In this document: positions 1-5,049 of the stretch, piece by piece
Layout: every line of letters begins with the position of its first letter
Position numbering within the stretch: position 1 is the first letter of the stretch
From: Oscillospiraceae bacterium
Lineage (GTDB): Bacteria; Bacillota; Clostridia; Oscillospirales; Ruminococcaceae
NCBI GenBank assembly: GCA_017396055.1
Contig: JAFQND010000276.1
Span: 1 to 6,086 of the forward strand
DNA: 6,086 nucleotides
Direction of reading: 5' to 3'
Program-made: the position numbers and the translations under genes
The notes under the pieces: model-generated
Told to the model about the DNA's origin: nothing
Databases searched by the model: none
Seen by the model: the letters and a program-made list of their open reading frames with translations, nothing else

Positions 1-18
1 ACTGCATAACGTTTTAAT

Positions 19-160
19 AGGTCACAGCCCCTCCGGTGCTTCGCACCGCCTGAAACAGAGGCGCCACGCGCAAGAATGCCGTCCATCCAACCGCGAAGCG
101 GTTAGGGCGAAGTCGGAAGACTTCGAGACATTCTTGCAGATTAAGCTCCCGAAGGGAGCG
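19..160 (+). repeat. Composite palindromic repeat, copy A
   Basis: This gene-free stretch contains an ordered set of sequence blocks that recur about 200 bases further on. They are GGTCACAGCCCCTC (20-33), CCACGCGCA (64-72) and CATTCTTGCAG (129-139). Between and after them lie hairpins: CGGTGC/GCACCG with a TTC loop (34-48), AACCGC/GCGGTT with a GAA loop (89-103), CGAAGTC/GACTTCG with a GGAA loop (108-125) and GCTCCC/GGGAGC with a GAA loop (145-159). An outer inverted pair, CAAGAATG (71-78) and CATTCTTG (129-136), encloses two of them. No ORF here has a ribosome binding site or a recognisable product. I infer a dispersed intergenic repeat of the kind common in gut Clostridia; copy number cannot be judged from one window. 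Confidence 0.6.
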
Positions 161-212
161 TATCGGGGACTTTCGTCATTTGCCCTGGCAAGATAATTTT
201 ACCGGTTTTGGC

Positions 213-370
213 AGGTCACAACCCCTCAGCCTCACTATGTTCGGCAGCTCCCCTTACACAGGGGAGCCTATCGACGTTTTTTGTTAAGAGTACCACGCGC
301 AGACTAAGCCCGTAGGGCGTGTCTGGAATGACGAAGCATTCTTGCAGCTCAACCGAGAGGTTGAGCGATG
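213..370 (+). repeat. Composite palindromic repeat, copy B
   Basis: This is a diverged second copy of the composite seen at 19-160, in the same orientation and block order: GGTCACAACCCCTC (214-227), CCACGCGCA (293-301) and CATTCTTGCAG (337-347). Its hairpins are different in sequence but similarly placed: GCTCCCC/GGGGAGC with a 7-base loop (247-267), GCCC/GGGC flanked by an AGAC/GTCT outer pair (301-324), and a perfect 8-bp GCTCAACC/GGTTGAGC stem with a GAGA tetraloop (347-366). Stems are kept while their sequence changes, which suggests that the fold matters. From 371 to about 443 I see nothing that can be named. Confidence 0.6.
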
Positions 371-443
371 ACGGTAGGCACACTGATGCTTCTGCTGTAA
401 TAGAAGCTGTTGATGCTGCTCTTATAAAAATCTGCCCGTTAAG

Positions 444-508
444 CCACCTCGCCAAAGCCTCCCCTTATACAGGGGAGGTGGTGCGAAGCACCGGAGGGGT
501 TGTGGTTT
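444..508 (-). repeat. Inverted partial copy C of the same repeat family
   Basis: Read on the minus strand this begins with ACAACCCCTCC, matching the first block of copies A and B, and continues with GGTGCTTCGCACC, nearly identical to copy A (34-48). A CCTCCCC/GGGGAGG stem with a 7-base loop (458-478) corresponds to GCTCCCC/GGGGAGC of copy B, with the outermost pair swapped from G-C to C-G. A competing pairing, CCACCTC (444-450) with GAGGTGG (475-481), is also possible. The CATTCTTGCAG half of the composite is missing here. Repeat identity is directly visible; mobility or function is not. Confidence 0.6.
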
Positions 509-532
509 ATCGGACAGCTGTACGGCATCCAT

Positions 533-562
533 CCCTCCTCCCATCCCGGGAGGGGGGTTTTT
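533..562 (+). terminator. Plus-strand intrinsic terminator overlapping a minus-strand stop codon
   Basis: A 10-bp stem (533-542 with 548-557, one G-U pair) with an ATCCC loop is followed at once by TTTTT (558-562). This is the layout of a factor-independent terminator for plus-strand transcription. On the minus strand the same hairpin has no T-run after it, so it is not a good terminator for the DUF6291 gene, whose TAA (561-563) it overlaps. No plus-strand gene was found upstream. It may end transcripts coming from the repeat region or from left of the window, shielding the gene from antisense reading. Confidence 0.5.
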
Positions 563-1406
563 ATGTAGCCGTATAAAAAGGCTCTGCTGTCTCGGGCGGC
601 AGTTCCAGCCACAGAGCATCAAAGGCCGCACCGTCATAGCTTGTCTCCCGCTTTGGCGGCAGAGGACGGCGCTCTTTATCCTCCCACGACCGCAGGGCGG
701 CCCGCCAGTCCCTGATCTCACTGCCGCCGGTACACCAGTTCCGCGCGCTGTAATAGTGATAGAACCGTCCGGGATCGACGGGGCTGTTTCTCTCCCGGCA
801 ATAGTCCCTCACCTGCTGAAGGGTGGGTCTTGTAAAGGCAGGCTCCCGCTCCTCTGCCAAAGAAAAAGATTCTTCCTGCGTCACAGGCAGGGGCAGTTCC
901 GGCTCGGGCGGAACATTCTCGTCCCCCGGCAGGGGAATGTCATCAAACCAGAGTTCTTCAAAGCCCTCGGGCGGAGCCATCGATGCGTCCGCACAGGCAG
1001 CTGTTTCTTTTTCTGCGTCTGTTTCTGTCTTTGCAGCTGTTTTTGCTTCTGCCTTTGCCTTTGTATCTGTTTTTGTATCTGTTTCTGTATCTGTCTTTGT
1101 ATCTGTATCGGCAGCCATCGCTGCCAAACGCTGCCGATCGGCAGCCATCAGCTGGGCACGGGCAACGCCTCCCTTTCGGGCGTTTTCCTGGTTTTTGCGG
1201 CAGCGCTCTTCATACTTCTCAAAGTCCCGCTGCATCTGGGGGCGAATGAATCCGAAGGCGACCTTTGCCCGGCCTTTGAGTTCTTCGGTGGGGTCGTCCA
1301 TTGCCAGGCGGATCATCGCCGTAATCACCCGCCGGAAATCTTTGTCGTTCAGTTCTTCCAGCGGTTCGAGATAGTCCATATAAAACATAAAACTTTTCCG
1401 GGTCAT
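561..1406 (-). CDS. DUF6291-type, phage replisome-organiser-like protein
   Basis: A 281-residue protein starting at an ATG preceded by a very strong site (AGAGGAGGT, then AAATT before the ATG). Residues 1-80 (MTRKSFMFYMDYLEPLEEL, KDFRRVITAMIRLA, FGFIRPQMQRDFEKYEERCRKNQENARKGG) match the DUF6291 N-terminal domain, found in Clostridia prophages and conjugative elements and resembling DnaD/replisome-organiser N-termini. Residues 100-135 are a low-complexity linker of T/K/D/E/A. Residues 192-245 (PTLQQVRDYC, DPGRFYHYYSARNW, IRDWRAALRSWE) match the C-terminal segment common in phage replication-initiation and helicase-loader-recruiting proteins. A role in loading the replication machinery is inferred from family resemblance. 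No other phage gene is present, so it may be a lone or domesticated remnant. It has its own promoter. A 13-bp direct repeat (1107-1119, 1137-1149) makes a duplicated MAAD at residues 87-90 and 97-100. Confidence 0.85.
   Translation of the reverse strand: MTRKSFMFYMDYLEPLEELNDKDFRRVITAMIRLAMDDPTEELKGRAKVAFGFIRPQMQRDFEKYEERCRKNQENARKGGVARAQLMAADRQRLAAMAADTDTKTDTETDTKTDTKAKAEAKTAAKTETDAEKETAACADASMAPPEGFEELWFDDIPLPGDENVPPEPELPLPVTQEESFSLAEEREPAFTRPTLQQVRDYCRERNSPVDPGRFYHYYSARNWCTGGSEIRDWRAALRSWEDKERRPLPPKRETSYDGAAFDALWLELPPETAEPFYTAT
1002..1109 (-). repeat. Degenerate 6/12-bp tandem repeat inside the DUF6291 gene
   Basis: Read on the coding strand, this segment is built from units such as ACAGATACAAAG, alternating ACA or GCA with AAG/AAA, GAA or GAT codons. 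It encodes the T-D-T-K linker (residues 100-135), and the unit length keeps the frame. Copies near 1059-1106 are most regular and decay towards 1002. Such arrays usually change length by replication slippage, so linker length probably varies between strains. On the plus strand the same bases give spurious hydrophobic reading frames. Confidence 0.75.
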
Positions 1407-1441
1407 AATTTACCTCCTCTAAGAAACTTCCTTATACTACT

Positions 1442-1470
1442 AATTTATACCAAAACATTTGTTCTGTCAA
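1442..1470 (-). promoter_or_regulatory. SigmaA-type promoter of the DUF6291 gene
   Basis: On the minus strand a perfect TTGACA (1465-1470) is followed by an AT-rich spacer and TATAAATT. Taking TATAAA (1444-1449) as -10 gives a 15-base spacer; TAAATT (1442-1447) gives 17. The predicted leader is about 30 bases and ends in the strong ribosome binding site at 1411-1420. Further upstream a 9-bp direct repeat GCACCGGAA (1496-1504 and 1506-1514) might be a regulator site, but this is weak. Confidence 0.6.
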
Positions 1471-1540
1471 GTTTTTCGGAAAAATTGTCGTTTCCGCACC
1501 GGAATGCACCGGAAAGAGGTAAAATGAGGCTTAGGGTACG

Positions 1541-1571
1541 ATTATAAAGGCTCCCTTGTCAGGGGAGCCTT
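1541..1571 (-). terminator. Terminator of the flavin reductase gene
   Basis: AAGGCTCCC (1547-1555) and GGGAGCCTT (1563-1571) form a perfect 9-bp stem with a 7-base loop, 12 bases after the flavin reductase stop codon in its direction of transcription. A short weak T-rich tail (TATAAT) follows. The stem resembles the CTCCCC/GGGGAG hairpins of the repeats at 247-267 and 458-478, so the terminator may be derived from that family. Confidence 0.65.
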
Positions 1572-1583
1572 CCGAAATTCTGC

Positions 1584-2171
1584 TTACTTTCCCTTCGGCT
1601 TATGCTTTTTCTTTTTCTTCTTTACCGACCAGCCGAAGGTGCCCAGCTTTTCGCCCAGGGCATAATACTCCCCGTGGGCATAGGCGATCAGCTCCGCCTT
1701 GTCCAGACAGAGCCGGCCGTTTTCGTCCACCAGCCCGTCATCCACCTGGATGGCTGTGATCTCGGCCAGGAACATATGATGGCTTCCCAGCTCGATGACC
1801 TCTTTGACCCGGCACTCGATATTGACCGGGCTCTCGCCCAGCACCGGCGCCGAAACGGTCGAAGCCTCCAGCGCGGTGAGACCGCAGTGGGCAAATTTAT
1901 CCACATCTCTTCCGGAGCGGACGCCGCAGAAGTCGGCGGCCTTTGCAAGCCGGCGGGTGGGCAGGTTGATGACGAAACATCCGCCCTCTTTGATCAGCGG
2001 ATAGGAATATCGCTCGGGACGGATGGAAACATAAGTCATGGCAGGGTGGGTGGCGAGAATACCGGTCCAGCCGACCGTCAGCACATTGGGCGATTCGACT
2101 GTTCCGCAGGTGACCAGCGCGGGCGGCACCGGCGCCAGCAGCGCGCCGGGTTTCCAGATCTGTTTAGACAA
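1584..2171 (-). CDS. Flavin reductase family (flavoredoxin-like) protein
   Basis: A small FMN-binding split-barrel protein of the flavin-reductase-like family (PF01613 type), whose members bind FMN and pass electrons from NAD(P)H or partner proteins; the substrate here is unknown. Visible family features, numbered from the TTG start, are KPGALLAPVPPALVTCG (6-22), NVLTVGWTGILATHPAMTYVSIRPERYSY (29-57, flavin-binding core), FVINLPT (66-72), FCGVRSGRDVDKF (81-93), HHMFLAEI (131-138) and GEKLGTFGWSVKKKK near the end. The last residues are very lysine-rich. I chose the TTG at 2169-2171 because GAGAGGTG ends six bases before it. The in-frame GTG at 2178-2180 has only a weak GAGAG directly against it; using it adds three residues (198 instead of 195). 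The gene has its own promoter, a palindrome at the transcription start and its own terminator, so it is probably monocistronic. Its cytoplasmic location is inferred from the lack of a signal peptide. Confidence 0.9.
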   Translation of the reverse strand: MSKQIWKPGALLAPVPPALVTCGTVESPNVLTVGWTGILATHPAMTYVSIRPERYSYPLIKEGGCFVINLPTRRLAKAADFCGVRSGRDVDKFAHCGLTALEASTVSAPVLGESPVNIECRVKEVIELGSHHMFLAEITAIQVDDGLVDENGRLCLDKAELIAYAHGEYYALGEKLGTFGWSVKKKKKKHKPKGK

Positions 2172-2177
2172 AAGACG

Positions 2178-2185
2178 CACCTCTC
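2178..2185 (-). promoter_or_regulatory. Ribosome binding site deciding a TTG start
   Basis: GAGAGGTG on the minus strand, followed by CGTCTT and TTG, gives a normal six-base spacing. The GTG inside this motif is the competing start codon. A CCGGC/GCCGG hairpin (2190-2204) lies just upstream in the leader and could affect access to the site. Confidence 0.5.
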
Positions 2186-2211
2186 AAAGCCGGCGCTTGG
2201 CCGGAAGATGA

Positions 2212-2225
2212 TTTTCAGCTGAAAA
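2212..2225. promoter_or_regulatory. Perfect 14-bp palindrome, candidate operator
   Basis: TTTTCAGCTGAAAA is a perfect palindrome placed immediately downstream of the -10 hexamer at 2227-2232, so it covers the predicted transcription start of the flavin reductase gene. A dimeric repressor bound here would block the promoter. The short AT-rich arms around a CAGCTG core are too little to assign a regulator family. It could also be chance. Confidence 0.4.
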
Positions 2226-2226
2226 C

Positions 2227-2255
2227 AGTATAGCATATTCCCGCCGTAAAAACAA
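2227..2255 (-). promoter_or_regulatory. Promoter of the flavin reductase gene
   Basis: Minus-strand TTGTTT (2250-2255), a 17-base spacer, and TATACT (2227-2232) with an extended -10 (TGC directly upstream, 2233-2235). The -35 box overlaps the T-run of the preceding SASP terminator, so termination and the next initiation share bases. The leader is about 50 bases. Confidence 0.6.
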
Positions 2256-2283
2256 CAGCCGCAGATCCTTTCGGACCTGCAGC
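2248..2283 (-). terminator. Strong intrinsic terminator of the SASP gene
   Basis: Just after the SASP stop codon the minus strand forms an 11-bp stem (2273-2283 with 2258-2268, two G-U pairs) capped by a GAAA tetraloop, followed by TGTTG and TTTTT (2248-2252). This is a textbook factor-independent terminator that separates the SASP from the flavin reductase gene. Confidence 0.85.
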
Positions 2284-2290
2284 CGCGGGG

Positions 2291-2485
2291 TTATTTGATG
2301 GAACTTTCGTAGCTTTCGATCATCTTCTTGACCATCTGGCCGCCGATGGAACCGGCCTGGCGGGAGGTCAGGTCGCCGTTATAACCCTCCTTGAGAGGAA
2401 CACCGACTTCGTTTGCGGCTTCCATCTTGAAGCGATCCATGGCTTCCTTGGCTTCGGGGACGACGATATTGTTATTGGACTTCAT
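2291..2485 (-). CDS. Alpha/beta-type small acid-soluble spore protein
   Basis: A 64-residue protein that fits the usual 60-75 residue size of alpha/beta SASPs. These proteins saturate the DNA of the forespore, push it to an A-like form and protect it from UV and chemical damage, and are degraded by the Gpr protease at germination. Visible features are VPEAKEAMDRFKMEAANEVG (residues 9-28), containing the region where Gpr cleaves, and the DNA-binding half GYNGDLTSRQAGSIGGQMVKKMI (34-56), with the conserved TSRQAGSIGG core. Translation starts at an ATG with AAGGAG upstream. The family is normally transcribed in the forespore by sigma G, but I could not find a convincing sigma G promoter in the 134 bases upstream. 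This gene is the best evidence in the window that the organism belongs to a spore-forming lineage. Confidence 0.95.
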   Translation of the reverse strand: MKSNNNIVVPEAKEAMDRFKMEAANEVGVPLKEGYNGDLTSRQAGSIGGQMVKKMIESYESSIK

Positions 2486-2619
2486 AATCTTTTCTCCTTT
2501 TTTCGCGTTGTATGCCTTGCCGGAGCGTTTCCGCCGCGGCAGTAGCTAGTTTACGCAGGAACAAAAGAATTATGAGCCGGAAATTTTTGTAAGCGAAAGC
2601 AGTGAAAGTGCGCATGGTT

Positions 2620-3696
2620 TTAAACGAGCTTCTCCAGCTCCCAGAGGACGTTTTTGTAATCGTCATCGGAGAAGTGACAGCCGCTGCCGGCGAGGATATA
2701 GGGGATGAGTCTCGGGTCATTGCCCACAAAAACGGGACATTTTGCGCCGATGCCGGTGCGGTCGGTCAGCGAGACGCTGCACTTGGGATTGACAAAGAAG
2801 ACACAGCAGTTTACCTGAACGCCTTTGCAGACCCGGCGCAGATAGTTGGCGGTGCGGTAGACGTGGGTGCCGACCTGTTTGACCGGATTATAGAAGGTCT
2901 TGCGGTGGGTCTGTCCGTGGGAGGTGTGCTGCTGGACCAGTTCCTTGTCCGAAAGGTCGCCGGTGATGGAGTGTTTATAGTTTTTGACCTCGATGATCGT
3001 CACGCCGTTGAGGCCCACAACAATCATATCGGTCTCACTTTTTTCGCCGTCATAGGGCACCCGCAGGTTGGTATAGATATGAAAGCTGTTGTCCAGCTTG
3101 TTTTTGATGGCCCACAGCGCCAGTTCCTCGCCCTCCATACCGACTCTGTCGATCTCCAGCTCTTCGGGAAGATTATCCATGACATCGGCACGGGTGGGAG
3201 GAGCCATGGGACCCATCGGGTCTCCGCCGGAGATGTTGAACAGACAGAATCCCGCCACAACAACCGGCAGGGCATACATCAGAACAGCCGTCAGGAATTT
3301 CGCCACCGAGGCAAGCAGGTGGATCACGGTGCCCACGATGGTACGCATGACCAGATAGACCACCAGCCGGACGATATCCATCAGAAATCCCAGAATGCCG
3401 CCCTTTTCTGCGCCGAAGAAGATATCAAAGCCCACCAGCCACTCGGCAAACCGGTCGAGGCCGTCCTTGACCGCCACTTTACAGGTGTTCACGATACCCG
3501 GGTTCAGGATCAGCACCAGCAGCACAACGGCACAGACCGCCACGGTGATCCAGCATCTTCGTACCTCGCGGGGACGCTCGTCCAGACTTTCCTGGTAATA
3601 CTTCTGATTGAGTTCGGTCTGTTCGTCGATATACTGCTGCACATATTGTTCGATTTTGTATTTGGCGGAATTGGCTCCTTCATGAACGATTGCCAT
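2620..3696 (-). CDS. Membrane-anchored NERD-domain protein
   Basis: A 358-residue protein. The first ATG of the open frame (3709-3711) has no ribosome binding site, and its own second codon lies in GGAGGT, which sits seven bases before the ATG at 3694-3696, so I start there. Residues 1-45 are a charged, probably helical segment. Hydrophobic segments follow at about 49-65, 101-132 and 132-155, giving two to four membrane passes. The C-terminal part (about 185-300) is a NERD (nuclease-related) domain: GMEGEELALWAIKNKL (186-201), TDMIVVG with D223, IIEVKN with E236 and K238, PVKQV with Q274, and VFFVNP (299-304). The D...E-x-K pattern is the metal-binding set of the restriction-endonuclease-like fold, so the catalytic residues look intact. 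A DNA- or nucleotide-cleaving role is inferred; few NERD proteins have been tested. It lies 70 bases after the AEC gene without a clear terminator between, so the two may be cotranscribed. A weak TAAAAT is the only possible -10 in the gap. Confidence 0.88.
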   Translation of the reverse strand: MAIVHEGANSAKYKIEQYVQQYIDEQTELNQKYYQESLDERPREVRRCWITVAVCAVVLLVLILNPGIVNTCKVAVKDGLDRFAEWLVGFDIFFGAEKGGILGFLMDIVRLVVYLVMRTIVGTVIHLLASVAKFLTAVLMYALPVVVAGFCLFNISGGDPMGPMAPPTRADVMDNLPEELEIDRVGMEGEELALWAIKNKLDNSFHIYTNLRVPYDGEKSETDMIVVGLNGVTIIEVKNYKHSITGDLSDKELVQQHTSHGQTHRKTFYNPVKQVGTHVYRTANYLRRVCKGVQVNCCVFFVNPKCSVSLTDRTGIGAKCPVFVGNDPRLIPYILAGSGCHFSDDDYKNVLWELEKLV

Positions 3697-3703
3697 AATG
3701 TTG

Positions 3704-3709
3704 ACCTCC
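3704..3709 (-). promoter_or_regulatory. Ribosome binding site of the NERD gene
   Basis: GGAGGT on the minus strand, with a seven-base CAACATT spacer before the ATG at 3694-3696. It lies inside the sequence that would be coding if the upstream ATG were used, which argues for the shorter protein. Confidence 0.7.
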
Positions 3710-3766
3710 ATATCGGTTGATGGTTATTTTACGCCGCAGAAGGGGATTTTTCGCATGGGAAAATGA

Positions 3767-4705
3767 TCAGATCAGTCCCATTCCTTTGAAAAGCCAGATC
3801 CAGACAAAGACCGAGAAGAGCGAACAGATACTGGTAAAGACCACCTGCTGGCCGGCCAGCTCAGAGTCGTGGCCGTAGGCGGCAGCCATGGTATAGGAGG
3901 AGACCGCGGTGGGAGAAGCAAACAGGATCAGCAGCGAGGCGAGCTGTACATCCCTGAATCCCAGCAGCACTGCCACCGGCAGAAGCAGCAGCGGTACAGC
4001 CGCAATACGGCCGATGACGCCGATGGACAGATCCCGCAGATTTTTGCGGACGGCGGTGAATTTAAAGGTCGCGCCCAGCGCCACCAGCGCCAGCGGAGAA
4101 GCCATTTTGCCCATGTCGGCGATGCCTTTATAGATGCCCTGCGGCAGCTGAAGATTGACTGCCTTGGCCAGAAGGCCGATGACCGCGCCCCAGATCAGCG
4201 GGTTTTTCGCGATGCCGATCAGCACCGACTTCAGGCCCTTTTTGGTGGGGGAATAATACTCCAGCGCGATAACCGCCAGCACGTTGAACATGGGTACTGC
4301 GGCGGCAGCCAGCAGAGCGGCGGGAGCGGAATGTTCCGAACCGTAGAGGTTTACCGCCACCGGTACGCCGAAGAGCACATAGTTCGACCGGAAGATACCC
4401 TGGATCAATACGGCACGGCGGCCGTCTTCTTTGACCAGTTTCGGGATCAGGAACATACAGATCAGAAAGATCGCCAGTACACCGGCCAGCGCGTAAACAA
4501 AGAACCAGGGATCCGACGCGGCATCCAGATCGGAATCATAGATGTTGACGAACAGCATAATGGGCAGGAAGGTCTTGAAGCAGAGCTTGTTGCATTTGGA
4601 ATAGAAATCCGGGTCGCCCAGACCGATGCGCTGGAAAAGATAGCCCGCTGCCATACAGAGCATCAGCGGCAGAACAGCGTTCATACTGACGATAAGGTTA
4701 TTCAT
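3767..4705 (-). CDS. AEC (auxin efflux carrier) family transporter
   Basis: A 312-residue integral membrane protein of the usual length for bacterial AEC permeases (PF03547 type). Members export or import small organic acids such as malate, malonate or lactate; the substrate cannot be told from sequence. About ten hydrophobic segments are visible, near residues 6-24, 37-55, 67-89, 98-120, 127-148, 165-182, 200-215, 226-249, 254-274 and 286-308. Family motifs are CFKTFLPIMLFVNIY (42-56), IQGIFRSNYVLFGVPVA (101-117), KNPLIWGAVIGLL (167-179), SPLALVALGATF (203-214) and ASPTAVSSYTMAAAYGHDSE (263-282). The GGAGGAG site five bases before the ATG fixes the start. It has a strong promoter of its own. 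The NERD gene follows 70 bases downstream and may be read from the same transcript. Frame, composition and length show no sign of damage. Confidence 0.93.
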   Translation of the reverse strand: MNNLIVSMNAVLPLMLCMAAGYLFQRIGLGDPDFYSKCNKLCFKTFLPIMLFVNIYDSDLDAASDPWFFVYALAGVLAIFLICMFLIPKLVKEDGRRAVLIQGIFRSNYVLFGVPVAVNLYGSEHSAPAALLAAAAVPMFNVLAVIALEYYSPTKKGLKSVLIGIAKNPLIWGAVIGLLAKAVNLQLPQGIYKGIADMGKMASPLALVALGATFKFTAVRKNLRDLSIGVIGRIAAVPLLLLPVAVLLGFRDVQLASLLILFASPTAVSSYTMAAAYGHDSELAGQQVVFTSICSLFSVFVWIWLFKGMGLI

Positions 4706-4740
4706 AAGGTCTCCTCCGAAAACAGTTGTCGTATGAACTT

Positions 4741-4768
4741 ATTATAACATGGATATGAAATATTGCAA
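4741..4768 (-). promoter_or_regulatory. Extended -10 promoter of the AEC transporter gene
   Basis: Minus strand TTGCAA (4763-4768), a 16-base spacer, and a perfect TATAAT (4741-4746) preceded by TGT, which supplies the extended -10 TGn element. The leader is about 30 bases and ends with the GGAGGAG ribosome binding site. Confidence 0.75.
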
Positions 4769-4987
4769 GAATCTACCGATTGAGATGTGAAAACGGGGAA
4801 AGAGAGCGCACAAAAACAGCTTGTATACCGTGAGAACGGCGTGGAACCCGCTATACAGGAACGTCGCAACCGGCCTGCCCTTCTTTTGCCCATACTTTCC
4901 CTGGGCGAGGTAGACTTCCTGACGCCGGGCGCCAGTCGCGGGTATATCCTGACAGTTTTCTGCAACGATGCACGCGCTCGGGGAAGA

Positions 4988-5008
4988 TCGGAGGGGTGTC
5001 CCCTCCGA
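4988..5008. repeat. Perfect 9-bp GC-rich hairpin
   Basis: TCGGAGGGG (4988-4996) and CCCCTCCGA (5000-5008) with a TGT loop. There is no T-run on either side, so it is not an intrinsic terminator. It stands 11 bases from the next hairpin. Confidence 0.6.
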
Positions 5009-5019
5009 GACGCTTTTCG

Positions 5020-5049
5020 CTTCACTTTTATCGTCCAATAAAAGTGAAG
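5020..5049. repeat. Perfect 12-bp inverted repeat
   Basis: CTTCACTTTTAT (5020-5031) and ATAAAAGTGAAG (5038-5049) with a CGTCCA loop. It is the longest uninterrupted stem in the window and is AT-rich, unlike its surroundings. Neither flank has a T-run, so a simple terminator is unlikely. Confidence 0.65.

Noticed and set aside
1..530. CRISPR array
   Set aside because: The repeats are few, irregularly spaced, of mixed orientation and themselves contain multiple hairpins; there are no uniform spacers and no cas genes.
216..721. Small frames on both strands in the repeat field (216-455, 319-576, 422-721)
   Set aside because: They cross palindromes and repeat copies, lack ribosome binding sites and show no recognisable sequence.
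756..1547. Plus-strand frames with strikingly hydrophobic, Phe/Val/Ser/Cys-rich segments, possible membrane protein
   Set aside because: The hydrophobic stretch is the reverse complement of the T/K/D/E linker repeat in the DUF6291 gene. No ribosome binding site or family signature supports it.
1602..2222. Plus-strand frame of 206 codons opposite the flavin reductase gene
   Set aside because: Antisense shadow; the minus-strand product has full-length family motifs, a promoter and a terminator.
2486..2619. Sigma G promoter for the SASP gene
   Set aside because: CATACAA and CATAATT were considered as -10 boxes, but neither has a matching -35 at proper spacing.
2602..3720. Plus-strand open frame of 372 codons opposite the NERD gene
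   Set aside because: It has no recognisable domain and is His/Asp/Gln-rich in the way typical of antisense frames in GC-rich genes. The minus strand encodes a clear NERD domain with a good ribosome binding site.
3697..3766. Terminator or promoter between the AEC and NERD genes
   Set aside because: Only a weak imperfect AT-rich hairpin and an isolated TAAAAT without a -35 box are present, too little to call either.
3869..4747. Plus-strand open frame of 292 codons opposite the AEC gene
   Set aside because: Its composition is full of Gln, His, Arg and Asp with no domain. It is the antisense shadow of a membrane protein gene with family motifs.
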